Source: Parasponia andersonii | Taxonomy: Eukaryota; Streptophyta; Magnoliopsida; Rosales; Cannabaceae | Direction of reading: 5' to 3' | Length of the DNA: 64,000 nt | NCBI GenBank assembly: GCA_002914805.1 | Contig: JXTB01000067.1 | Span: 679,293 to 743,292 of the forward strand | Shown here: piece by piece, positions 45,556 to 57,497 of the stretch | Layout of the letters: every line of letters begins with the position of its first letter | Position numbering within the stretch: the stretch's first letter is position 1 | Program-made: the position numbers and the translations under genes | Notes under the pieces: generated by a model | The model's input: the letters and a program-made list of their open reading frames with translations, nothing else | Told to the model about the DNA's origin: nothing | Database searches by the model: none

Positions 45556-45870
45556 CTAAGTATGATGAACTAAAATTTGACATAAACCAAATTAAATACA
45601 ATATAATTACAAAATTAGTGAGTTTTGTAAACTTAGTTACTCCTTTATTCATTACTATTAAAAACTTAGTCACTACAATAATGAAAATATATCACCATTA
45701 TTATTGAAAACTTAGCACAATATTGCAGAACTTAATTAGAAACTCATAAAATTTTAAGACAATTCGAGACCTTACAAAACGTGACATTACAAACTCAGTA
45801 TAGTATATTAAACTTCAAAAAAAAATAGTCAAACATAATTTTAAATAAACAATAGTAAATTAAGTCTTAC
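45556..45870. repeat. AT-rich spacer of the higher-order repeat
   Basis: Contains AAATTTGACATAAACCAAAT, AATTACAAAATTAGTGAG and repeated ACTTAGTCACTA words. Related spacers lie at about 44803-45115, 46013-46437 and 46640-47105, so array plus spacer was copied as a unit. Confidence 0.75.
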
Positions 45871-45884
45871 TTTGTGACACGATT

Positions 45885-46005
45885 GTCTAGCTTCTCACAC
45901 AAATTGTTTATTTAATAGACACTATTGTCTAGCTTTCTATATAAGTTGTCTATCTTGTAGACATTATTATCTATCTAGCATTCCAGACAAGCTATCTATC
46001 AGCTA
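45885..46005. repeat. 42-bp tandem array 3 (about three units)
   Basis: Same unit. The minus-strand frame that is open in arrays 1, 2 and 5 is interrupted here, so this array is more decayed. Confidence 0.75.
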
Positions 46006-46449
46006 GATACTAACCATAACAGAATAAAATTTGACATAAACCAAATTAATTACAATATAATTACGAAATTAGTGAGTTTTGTAAATTTACTCACTACTTT
46101 GTTCATTATTATTAGAAACTTAGTCACTATATAATAAATATATGTCACTATTACTATTAGAAACTTAGTCACAATTTCATTCTTTATAATTATAAACCCA
46201 ATAACTAGGTATAATGTGTAATAAGTATGTTATATTAAATTATAAAATTAATTATTTTTGAATTATTATCGCTACTATAATGAAAATATATCACTATTAT
46301 TATTAGAAACTTACTCACAACTTTGTTCTTCCAAAGTATAAAATCAATAACTATATATAATGAGTAATAAATATATTAAATTACAAAATAAGAATATATT
46401 ACCATTATTATCGGGAATTTAGTCACTACTTCGAGCTTTCTAAATAAGA

Positions 46450-46630
46450 AGTCTAGTTATTAGATAAGAGTTGTCTAACTCTTCAGACATGTTGGCTATC
46501 TGATAGACACTTTTGTCTAGTTTTCTAGACAAGTTGTCTATCAGGTAAATACTGTTGTCTCATTTTTTAGACACATTGTCTGACTGCTAGATAATATTGT
46601 CAAGCTTTCCAAACAAGCTGTTTATCGACT
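46450..46630. repeat. 42-bp tandem array 4 (about four units)
   Basis: Same unit. On the minus strand its second half reads in the 14-residue frame and closes LDNSYLITRLLI, parallel to arrays 2 and 5. Its first half is interrupted. Confidence 0.75.
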
Positions 46631-47105
46631 AAATACTAACTATAATGAAATAAAATTTGATATAAACCAAATTAAATTCAATATAATTACAAAATTATTG
46701 AGTTTTATAAACTTACTCACTATTTTGTTCATTACTATTAGAAACTTAGTAACTATATAATGAAATTATATCACCATTACTATTAGAAACTTAGTCACAA
46801 CTTTGTTCATTATAATTACAAACTTAATAACTAGGTGGAATGTATAATAAGTATATTATATTAAATTACAAAATTAGTGACTTTTGATTATCATCGCTAC
46901 TATAATGAAATATGTTACCATTCTTATTAGAAATTGAGTCACAACTTTGTTCTTCCAAATAACAGACTCAGTAACTATGTGTAATGAGTAATAAGTATAT
47001 TAAATTAAATTAGTGAGTTTTGAATTATTATCATGACTATAATGAAAACATGTCACTACTAAGATTGGAAACTCTTTTTTTTTTGTGGGGATTAGGATTG
47101 GAAAT

Positions 47106-47333
47106 TTAGTTAAAACTTTGTTCTTTCCAAACAAGGAGTCTAACTATTAGACATGACATATCTAGCTCTCCAGACATGTTATCTATCTGATAGATACTTT
47201 TATCTATCTTTCTAGACAAGCTGTTTATCAAGTATACACTATTGTCTAACTTTCTAGACACATTATCTATATGCAAGATATTATTCTCGAGCTTTCCAAA
47301 TAAGCTGTTAATCCGATAGACACTTTTGTTTAG
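47106..47333 (-). CDS. Array 5: open frame of 14-residue repeats (no ATG at start)
   Basis: Open for 75 codons on the minus strand: units such as KLDNSVYLINSLSR and KIDKSIYQIDNMSG, then ELDMSCLIVRLLVWKEQSFN and a stop. The repeat frame and the closing SCLIxRLLV motif match array 2, although the nucleotide sequences have diverged. Status is the same as the other array frames: coding potential without proof of expression. Confidence 0.35.
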   Translation of the reverse strand, partial: LNKSVYRINSLFGKLENNILHIDNVSRKLDNSVYLINSLSRKIDKSIYQIDNMSGELDMSCLIVRLLVWKEQSFN

Positions 47334-47345
47334 CTATCTAGACAA
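47145..47345. repeat. 42-bp tandem array 5 (about five units)
   Basis: The last array before the right terminal repeat, with the same period and words as array 1. Confidence 0.8.
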
Positions 47346-47600
47346 TTAAACTTTTTTTCTTCTTCTTCGAAAACTCTCCATTGAAATGATTTCTTAGAGT
47401 TGCTTGAAAGTTATGTTTGGTTTAACCATAATATATCTTGATTGTTGTCTTTTTCCATTCTGATTCCAAGAATCTTTGTTCTTTTCCTAAACGCAATCAT
47501 ATAATATGATTATGAGTATTGAAGACATACTTGAACAAAAAATAAATTACAAATGAAAGGAAGAAATATATATTAGCAAACATAAAATAATAAATTTAAT

Positions 47601-48377
47601 TAGGTTTGATATGTATTAGTGGCTAGATATGTGTCTTTAGTTGCTAAACACATATTTCTATTGGTTAGACATGTATTCCTAATGGCTAGATATGTGTCTT
47701 TAGTTGCTAGACAATAGTGTCTAGTGTCTAGACATGACTTTTTTATACTCTAGAAAGTATCTCGGCATTTGTATCTAGTCATGCAATAGGAGTGTCAAGA
47801 ATGATACACAATATGTCTAGCATAGTTGAGATAATGTTTAGTACTTGAACAACAATCATTGGTCTATGGCTTAACAATTATATCTAACATTGTTGACATA
47901 ATATTGAGAGCATAGATGTGCAATTATTTAAATAAGACTCGACAATACTGTCAAGTGGAGTTGATATTATACAATTTGTCACATTTTAGATAGGCTGGCT
48001 AGAAATCAGACAGATATATTTATCGAGATTTGGGTTTCGTTTATGCAATTATTTAGACAATACTTGACAATACTGTCAAGTTAAGTCGATATTATATAAT
48101 TTGTCACGTTCTAGACAATATGTCTAGAAATTAGGCAATTATGTCTATCCAAATCTGGGTTTCTACTTCGTAGTAGAACTCATTATTTCACAGCCTAGTT
48201 TCCAATTTATAGGTTTTCAAGCTCAAAAATTGACCAAATACTTTCTATTTTACACTATAGTTTCAAGTCCTACTACAAAATAATTTCTAATCTACAAATC
48301 AAACTCATATTATCAAAGAAAGATTAATGGCAATGAAACATCTTCTACTTACTTCATTAGAGACTTGAACCTTGAAA
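47601..48377 (-). repeat. Right long terminal inverted repeat
   Basis: Complementary to 43700-44343. It is longer than the left arm because a block of about 120 bases, GCAATTATTTA..CTTGACAATACTG..GGGTTTC, occurs twice (about 47929-48050 and 48050-48175). Confidence 0.65.
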
Positions 48378-48499
48378 CATCTTCGTTGGTTATTTTCGTA
48401 AATTCACTTTCATACATTAGGAAATAACTTTTGGGTAACTATATTTGAATCCCATCTTATTATAAAGCCATCCTAATAATAAGAAAAAATAAAAAACTA

Positions 48500-48595
48500 A
48501 ATAATATATTAAAAACCAAGGCAAAAGTACCCCATCTATTATCAAACAATAATATATTAAAAACCAAGGCAAAAGTACCCCATCTATTATCAAAC
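48500..48595 (+). repeat. Perfect tandem duplication of 48 bp
   Basis: The unit AATAATATATTAAAAACC...TATTATCAAAC is present at 48500-48547 and 48548-48595 without a difference that I can see, so the event is recent. Confidence 0.9.
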
Positions 48596-48739
48596 TAACT
48601 TTCTTCCTTACACATCCCTCAAAATAGAAAAGCAATAGAAGTTTCTAATTCTTATGATGAAAAGAATGGATCAGTATTCAAAAATACAAATAGAGAAACA
48701 GAGAAATAAATAAAAGAGAGGAAACAAATGCTAGTAAAT

Positions 48740-50495
48740 TGACCTAACAATTAGGAAAAATTATACATGCATGCAAATATGGAAAACACATGATCATATC
48801 ATGAACGTAGCAGAAAAATTAGAGGATTTAGGTTTTAAAAATTTTACATGAAAATAGTTTTCATAACCATAAAACATGCATATATCATATACATGATTAT
48901 GTATAACATAAATTAAATCTAGATACATAAACCCTAGAGATGAGATTAGGGTTTACCTCTTGTAGCGTACTCCTCCTTAATCTCCTTGTTGATGGTAATC
49001 AAATCTCCAACCCAAAATCTTTTTGTCTATGTAGATTGATGAAGTGAGTAGGTACCAAGTTGAATCCTTCATTGGAGAACTATCAAGAACACCTTCTTAA
49101 TTCTTTAGAATACCGGGACATGAAATGAGACTGTGAAATTGCAGAAAACTTTTTCTCTCCTCTGTATCTCAGCCTTGGCCGAATTCTTTCTCTCTCTCCC
49201 TCTACCTTATGCGTGTGGCACTAGTGTTAGGACTGAGCAGTTTTTTCACTCATATATCTTATATATATGGTGCCTAAACTGCTAATCCTAATCCAACTAG
49301 GATTACTCTTATTCTCTAATTTGGGCTATAGGTGTATTTTTATAAATATGTCCAACTCATATAACTTATTTATAAAAATACTAACTTTTATGTAAAATCA
49401 TTATTTTATACAAATTTATGAAACTAATTTCAAAAATATCACCAACCAATTAATGAGCTTTGTTGAGTTAGAAAAGGGACCTAATGGATTCAGATAATCT
49501 AAAGTCCAATAGTATGATAAATATATAATAACTCTTGTTATGGTATTTATATAAATACTATTAGTAATTGGGACACTCTACTAGAGTCCCAATACTGTAC
49601 TCTTGTCATGTATTTTATAAAGATTTAATAAACTAATCTTGATTAATTGATCCATCTAGCATATTCTATACTATATATAGAATCTCTATACAATGTTGTA
49701 GTTGGAGAGATAAAATTACTATAATACCCCTCCAACACATTTACCTTTAAGTTACCATCTTTCTATCAAAGAATAATGTTATCGATAATTTTGTTCTCAA
49801 TGACCATTTAGAAAAATTTACAAAGTGAATACTAATATCTTAGATTTAATTATTCCATGAATCTTGAAACACCTTAAAGTGGCATTAATATATAATATCT
49901 TTAACTATTTGGTGTTCCCATCAATTCATAAATCATAACCTCCAATATGTCAAAGTTCACCTCTAATTTCATAGAGGTTAGTCTTTTAACAAATCAAAAG
50001 GCTACAACCTATGAAAACAAGTCTTGTCAAACATCAAGGATTAAGATCTACATGCTATAAGCTAGTTTATAGTAATATAATAACTGAGTTACGACACTCC
50101 AATTCTTTATATTATATGGTCCAGTTCAATATACATAACTTATTTATGTTGTACTAGCATTTTTATCAGAAGTCAAACACTTCAATGATTTGAGACGCAT
50201 CATTCCTGTTGAGATAGATAAATACTATAATTTTTAGTAAATAAAATATTCCATCTTTATTTACAGATTGTGAACTAATTAATTTAGACTTAGATAAAGA
50301 AGCAAGTCTCCCCATAATTAACACTTAATCATGTTAGTTTCTTTATACACAAATAAAGTCATGGATCTTTTTCATATAAATAAATCATTCAACTGAGACA
50401 GTTTAATCTAGCAAATATTATAATTGCATATAAGATAAAGTTTTTTACACTAAGACAGTAAAATTAGAAATATATTTTTTAGGGCAAATATCTCA
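48740..50495 (-). mobile_element. LTR of a minus-strand Copia element (3' LTR)
   Basis: On the minus strand it opens TGAGATATTTGCCCTAAAAA and has the same block order as the Copia LTR at 3895-5561, including the ACTTCAATGATT..GAGAC and ATACCCCTC segments. It is followed on the plus strand by CTCCTACTTATC, the complement of a purine-rich tract. The left edge is approximate. Confidence 0.65.
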
Positions 50496-52140
50496 AGAAT
50501 CTCCTACTTATCTAAAAAGAAGTAGTGCAAATTAATATACTAAAAGTCCAAAAATGTTCTAAATGACCAAAATTAATAAAAGTAAAAATTAAGTATTCAA
50601 CTAATAACTTAAAAAACTAAGTAAAGTAATGAAGATCATAAGCTCTCTCTTCATCATTTTCTTGACAGATTTCTCTCATCCTCTAGAAAGTCTCCACTTC
50701 TGCTGATAAAAGTAGTATTGGTAGATTGTCTATAAAGAAGATAGTCATTCTCTTCCTTTGAGTAGCCAAGCAGAAAATACTTTTCTAAATTCTTATTAAC
50801 TTAGTCTCCCACTTTCTTGCACGGGTATACTTCGCAACCCTATACCTTTAGATACTCTAAGCTCTCTATATAGCACACCCACATCTAAAAAGGTGTCAAA
50901 GCAACTTTATCTAATGGAGTGAAGTTGAAGATATATGAAGTTGTCTTTAGAGCATAATCCCAATACTTTTTCGACAGCAATGTCTCCTTATATATCAACT
51001 CTATGGTATACTTAAGTCTAATGTTATACCTCTCAACAGCTCCTATATGACTATACTCACAGATAGTCGTATATTAATAGAGAATAGTAAGATCAGCTAG
51101 TGTTGGTCTTAGTAGGTCACATAGAGAATCTATATCTCCGTGTCCAACTTTAATCTTAAACTTTACTTGCATCCATACCTTTCTGTTGAACTCATAGAAA
51201 GCATCTAGGACTTCGTCGTATTTCTTTAGAAGCTGTTGATCGAATTTCGAATATTCATCAACAAAAGTGATAAAAAATGTATACTTGTTATAGGAAACTA
51301 CCTCTATTGGTTCGCAGATATGTACATGTACGCACTCCAAACACACCTCAGCTTTTTCATAACGAGTGGCAAGATGACGCTTGTACTTTCTGGGCTTCTT
51401 GCAATCTTCATAGTCTATGTCATTGCTAATATCTACTTCATGTAAGTGACATAGCTCCATAAGTCTGCAAATTTCTGAGCATGGCATGTGTCCAAGTCGC
51501 TTGCACCAATCGATGGTGTTGTGCTCTTTCCTAATATCTTTCACCATCTCTTGGAGTTTACTAATGCTCATTATTGAAGATAATATACTTTATGGCTTTG
51601 GGGTAAGAACATAAATTCCATTTTACATTTTTCCCATACAGTACACTTGATTGTTATAGAAGACATGCACTTTCTCGTCAAACACTAAGCGGTTGCCTTC
51701 TTTATACATCTTTGATACCGAAAGAGCATTCATACTAAACTCCAGTGCATATCAGCGATCTTTCACGATCATGGAACTATCATTGATCTTCAAGTAAGCA
51801 TCATCCACGTCTTTAATTCGAACTCTTTGACTATATATATCTTTCATATATTGATCAACATTAGTTAATTGATTTAGTTCAATGAACCATTTCTTGTCGT
51901 TACAGATATTGGCACTAAATCCTCAATCCATTAAACAGAGATCTTGCATATCTTTAGCTGAAAGAGATTTTCTTGGCCTTCTAGATGGTCTAACTACTAC
52001 AGAAGATCCTAACCTCTTTTCAGTTAGGTATCCTTAGGTTGATTATTGTTCAATTTCGTTGAATGCTGTGATGTCTCCATAGATATCCTTATTCTATTCT
52101 ATGTATTGTATTCTCTTGTCTCTTTTCTCATTCTGGAAAT
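50496..52140 (-). pseudogene. Copia remnant: protease-side, pre-integrase and integrase parts
   Basis: Minus-strand text includes SANICNDKKWFIELN (protease side), IDWCKRLGHMPCSEICRLME (GAG-pre-integrase), YTFFITFVDEYSKF (integrase core) and YTIELIYKETLLSKKYWDYA further on. No reverse transcriptase or RNase H was found before the LTR, so the element is shortened as well as decayed by several breaks. Confidence 0.75.
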
Positions 52141-55100
52141 CTTATCCATCTAATAAAAAAATATTTTCTCAAAACCTACAAAATGGTAAAATTCCCAACT
52201 AGATAAAAGTCATAAAATAAATCTAATTCATAATTGAATTTAATGAAATTAATTCACAATTAAATTCTGTAAATTTAATTCTCAATTAAACATATAGGGA
52301 AAAATAATTGAATTTAAACATCTTTGTTTCGATTTAATTTTGCAGTAAGATAATAAACACCTCAACAAGGGTGTTTATTATCTTGAGTAAGATAATAAAA
52401 ACCTCAATAATGGTATTAATTATCAGGAGTGAACTTTGATAAAATCATCAACTCTTGTAATTTACCAATCAAAGAAACTAATTAAAATCAGTAGATAATT
52501 CGTGCAAGATATTCTAGTACACATAGAATAAATTAAGAAACATAAATATAATGATATATAATCAAACAAGAAGATTATGTGCTACGCTCTTATTGGTCAT
52601 TTGGAAACTAAGGATAAACTATGGATAAGTATGCAAATTATGATCCTTCTAGTACTCAACTAAGTTTGCTAGTTTATCTGAATATAAAAGAATTTAGAAT
52701 ACTTAATATTAAATCTATCAAGATAAAATGCTTGTGAAGGATCTCTAAGATTGTTACAAATATTCAAGACATTTTGACCTACCATAGATTACAAGTTACT
52801 TACGGGTAATCATGTGAATCTATAAGTCAAATGTGAAAAATTCACTTTAGACAAAAAGACAAATTTCTCATATTCCACTTTGCTAATTACCTTGTTTATC
52901 AGTCTGTAGAATTACTAACATAGCTCCTAAAGGAGGTTAATAGCATCCTATGTTGAGTGTACAGCTATCATTTCAATTTACAAGTTTTCTTATACAATAC
53001 AATCTCCTACGAGAGATCAGAACATAAATTACACTTGCAAATTTATCTTTAGAGATTCAATACCAGTAACACCCAAATGAAAACCTTCCTACGGAAGCTC
53101 AGCAAGATTCTGAGGTGAGGCACATCTTTAGAACTATTGAACCAATGATGGAGACTATGGATATATCTCATACTCACTCTCACTCAATCTTTTAAAAAAT
53201 TTAGGGATTCCAGATTTTACCCAGTTATTTAACTTACTTAATAATAATAAAATCAATTATGTATATCCAATTATACGATTTAGAGAGAATAAGCTAATTT
53301 AAAATATTATAACATACTATTCTAGATGCGGTGCTATGATCGAACAATTTTTGTCTAAAGCCAAAATACTAACACTATATATTATACATCTCATGTATAT
53401 AAAGTAGACAATAAAATCATATAGGACATAACGATCAAAAAAGAAGGTCTGTGGAATGTAAGTCATTCAAACAAAACTTTTTTAGAAGAAAATTCAATTA
53501 TTTGGTCAAAAATCTTTCAAACAAAGATAAATAATTGAAAAACGATATTTAAACCAAGTCCTGTATAGAATATTAGTTTTGAAAAATCTAGCTACGAAAC
53601 TTAAACCCCTAAATTATTCAACAAATAATTTTAAAGATTCTTAGTAGTAGAACTTAATCAAATTAAATTCCAAGTACATTTATAAAAATAGGTAAATAGT
53701 TATAAAAATATTTTGTTTAAAAGTTTTACAAATAATTTAAATGCAAGTAATGAATATAAACAACTTTATATATATTCATTAATTTTCTCAAAATTAGTAA
53801 TTTCAAAACTAAAAAATAGTTTAAATAATTTTGGATAAAAAATTTAGTCAAAAATTTAAAATACTCCCACTGAATATGACAGTCATATCTAATGTGTTTC
53901 GTAATAACATAATTATCTCATAATTATCAAAAATCCCTTTTGTTAAATAAAATATTACAATAATTATCTCATAATTATCAATATTTTATGTGAAATACTA
54001 TCGCACAAAATATTACCATAATTATCTCATAATTAAAATATTTTCTTAATCAAAATTAAAACATTTTGATCTCATTAAAATCAAGCTCCAATTTCCTTGG
54101 AAATCATAAAAATAAATAATTATCCTTATATGACTATTATTCTTTTAATTAATATAATTAATCTCATTAATTAATGTTAATTATTAATTATTAGTCATAT
54201 TAATAATTATTAAATAGTAAAAATTAATCACATTCATAATTATTTAGTAATAATTCAAAATTAATTAAACTCAATAATCAATGTTTTCTAGTAAAAGACA
54301 TTATCCAATTTGTAAGGATTAAGTTCATAACTAATTCTTGTCAAAATTCAAAAATATCAAATATTTTTAAATTATTGACTTATTAGGATAATTTAAATAA
54401 TTAGAGAATAAATCACATTTATTTTCTAATTATTAATTAATTAATTTATCGAATCTTATCTTAATCTCATTAAGATATTATCTTAAATGCATAAAGACCT
54501 AAAGAATAACAAAAATAATTATTTTTAATTAGAGAAATCATATTTCTATAGCTATACTTAGAAAAGATTAATTGTAATATTCTAAATTAGGAAATAATTA
54601 AAATTATTTTAATTAATCGAAATTAATTAGAAATTTATAACTCATATAATTTTTTTATATTTATCTAGTATTTATATCTAATTATAATTAAATAAAGATC
54701 ATATCTAAATTTAATTGTAATAGAAATGTAGTAATTATTAAATTTCTATAATTAATTAAAATTATTCAATTATAAAGTATATAACTTTCTAATTAATTAT
54801 TCATATTAATTAAATAACTAATTAATCTCATTAATTAGTTATCTAATTAATCTCATTAATTAGTAGAGTTACTAATCATATTAGTTATCTCTAACTATAT
54901 TTTAATTACTATGATTAAAATAGTAACTAGATAAATTGTCATTACAACTACTTATTGAATATTAATCTAATTAAATTCAAATAATTTCTATCCTAATTAA
55001 TCTCATTAATTACAAATTTGAATAATCTAAAGATAGTAATTATTTAAATCTATTCTGATTAGATTTTAGTTTAAAATTTAAATTCAAAACTATAGCCTAA

Positions 55101-55346
55101 TTTAAATCAAAATTTAAGTTAAAGATAATTACTAAGTTTAAATTATTCAAATTTAAACTGTCATGATTTATGGAAAATTATCTAATAATATTTAATCACA
55201 TTAAATATCAAATTAGTTTAAATATTTATTATCTATTTAAATTCAAAATTTAAATAGAAACAGATAAGAAATCTTATCTAATTTCAAAAATTAGTAGATA
55301 TCCTATTCAAATTCAAATTAACGCTTACATTTATCAGGATAATATC
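52141..55346. other. Very AT-rich stretch, no gene recognised
   Basis: About 3.2 kb that becomes extremely AT-rich after about 53,200, dominated by TAATTAATCTCATTAATTA and TAATTATCTCATAATTA words that are often palindromic. It lies on the upstream side of the Copia remnant and may be the non-coding leader of that element. No LTR or primer site was found to close it. It could equally be unrelated AT-rich DNA. Confidence 0.45.
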
Positions 55347-55555
55347 TGCTACGCCCCCTTGGCTTAACTATATGACTATGTAGGTTAACTAGGATGCATT
55401 ATTCTTTTATAAACCATATTTTTAGTTTTGCAAAAAAAAGTGGGCCAAATTTAAACTTTTCGAGTTCTAAAACAAAATAAACTACGTAGCATTATTTTTT
55501 GAAAGTATCTTTACAAAATATACAACTAAATACTCCATATCTGTTTATCTTACCA
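55347..55555 (-). repeat. Terminal part of the 3' LTR of the minus-strand gypsy element
   Basis: TGCTACGCCCC... is collinear with 61244-61455 for about 205 bases and then meets pol sequence. Confidence 0.85.
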
Positions 55556-55559
55556 TCAG

Positions 55560-55911
55560 TAGTGGCCTCTTCTACTTCACGGTTCCTCCACAATACTTTG
55601 ACCAATGGGATCTTCTTACTTCTAAGCTCCTTCTCTTTTCTATCCAAAATGTCCATCGGTTCTTCTTCATAACTTACATCTTGGCTCAACTCCAATGGCT
55701 CATAACTCAAAACTTGTGAAGGGTTTGGAACATATCTTCTTAACATAGAGACGTGAAAAACATTGTGCACGTTTGACAGTAAGGGTGGTAATGCAAGTCT
55801 ATAGGCAACATCTCCAACTTTGTCAAGTATCTCAGATGGGCCTATATATCTAGGACTAAGCTTCCCTTTCTTCCCAAATCTCATGATTCCTTTCATGGAT
55901 GCAACCTTCAA
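55560..55911 (-). pseudogene. C-terminal part of gypsy pol
   Basis: MRFGKKGKLSPRYIGPSEIL, YRLALPPLLSNVHNVFHVSM and LRRYVPNPSQVLSYEPLEL, then VKVLWRNREVEEAT, are the integrase tail phrases of plant Tekay/Del elements, which often lead into a chromodomain. Confidence 0.85.
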
Positions 55912-56206
55912 AAATACTTTGTCCCCAACATCAAATATGACATCTCTCTTTTTAGGATCAACATAATGCTTCTGTCTGTTCTGAACATCTAATAACCATT
56001 TAGAATCTTTTCTACTGCTTTAGCTGTTTCTCTTACCAATTCTGGACTAAGAAATTTTCTTTCTCCCAACTCATCCCAGTGAATTGGAGATCTACATTTT
56101 CTTCCATACAAGGTTTCATACGGAGGCATTTCAATTGAAGCTTAATAACTATTTTTGTAGGCAAATTCTATCAACGGCAAGTACTTGCTCCAAGAACCAT
56201 GAAAAT

Positions 56207-56984
56207 CTAACACACAAGCTCTAAGCATATCCTCAAGAGTCTGTATGGTTCTCTCTGATTGTCCATCTGTTTGAGGATGAAAAGCAGTACTGAATGCCAG
56301 TTTTGTACCCGTAGCCTCCTGAACCCTCTTCTAGAATTTTGAAGTGAATCTAGCATCTCGGTCAGAAATAATAACCTTTGGAACACCATACAGTCTAATG
56401 ATTTCTTGAACATACAACTGAGCCAACTGATCCAAACTATAAGTCACTTTAATCAGCAGGAAATGGGTTGACTTAATATATCTATCCACAATAACCCAAA
56501 TAGCATCATGGCCTTTATTTGTCTTAGGAAGTCCAACTACCAAATCCATAGCAATCTCTTCCCATTTCTGTTGTGGAACATGTATGGGCTTTACTGTACC
56601 GACAGGTCTTTGATGTTCAGTTTTAACTTGCTGACATGTGAGACATTGTTCTACAAACTCAATCACATCCTTCTTCATACTTGGCCACCAGTAATACATT
56701 TTCGAATCCCTATACATCTTTGTAATACCAGGATGCATAGAGTAGGGAGTAGTGTGAGCTTCTGTTAATATCTCCTTTCTAATTGTTTCGTCTTGCACAC
56801 AGAGTCTATTTCTGTATCTGATTACACCATCACCAAAAATCTGGAAGGTTACCTCCTTTCTGGACTCTATCTTAGTCTTTGAACCTGTCAGATAGGGATC
56901 CGTATTCTGGTCTTGCTTGATTCTCTCTAAAATTGTAGGTTGCAACGTAAGAGCTGCTAATCTCTCCATTAAACCTGTAGGCAC
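56207..56984 (-). pseudogene. Gypsy integrase region
   Basis: It has an HPGITKMYRDSKMYYWWP and CLTCQQVK zinc-binding HHCC region, then the catalytic core with WEEIAMDLVVGLPKTNKGHD, IWVIVDRYIKSTHFL and GVPKVIISDRDARFTSKF. Confidence 0.9.
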
Positions 56985-56987
56985 AAT

Positions 56988-57362
56988 CTATAATTCCAAT
57001 CGAAGCAAATCCATCAAAAGATGCTTTCGATCAACATACTTGAGTGACATAGTTGCTAATGACTTTCTACTTAGAGCATCTGCAACCACATTAGCTTTTC
57101 CTGGATGACAGTTAATTTCACAATCATAGTCTTTTACCAGTTCAAGCCATCTTCTCTGTCTCATATTCAGTTCCTTTTGGGTAAAGAAATACTTGAGACT
57201 TTTATGGTCTGTGAAAATTTGATATCTTTCTCCATAAAGATAATGTCTCCAAATCTTCAGTGCAAAAACTACTGCTGCTAGCTCCAAATCATGGGTAGAA
57301 TATTTCTTTTCATATTCTGTTAGTTGCCTAGAAGCATAGGCAATAACCTTACCATTTTGCAT
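56988..57362 (-). pseudogene. Gypsy RNase H region
   Basis: [40 protein letters not shown] and [20 protein letters not shown], then [15 protein letters not shown], are the standard Ty3/gypsy RNase H blocks. Confidence 0.92.
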
Positions 57363-57497
57363 TAGAACATAGCCTAGACCATTCTTTGAAGCATCACTGT
57401 AAACAATGAATCTTCCTTATCTAGTGGATATAGAAAGTATAGGAGTTGTGACCAAACGATTCTTTAACTCTTGGAAACTCTTTTCACAATTATCATC

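Larger units (their letters stand above)
43700..48377. mobile_element. Unclassified long-terminal-inverted-repeat element with an internal 42-bp array
   Basis: The left flank (about 43700-44343) matches the reverse complement of the right flank (about 47601-48377) through many blocks. Examples are ATCTTTCTTT..AATATGAGTTTGATT, GAACTTGAAACTATAGTG, TGGTCAATTTTGAGC-like text, AAACCCAGA, and TTGTCTAGCAACTAAAGACA near 44250 with its complement near 47700. Between them lie at least five clusters of a 42-bp unit separated by related AT-rich spacers. No transposase domain is seen. The architecture suits a non-autonomous Mutator-like or fold-back DNA transposon. The superfamily cannot be fixed because the exact termini and target duplication are unclear. 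Confidence 0.65.
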
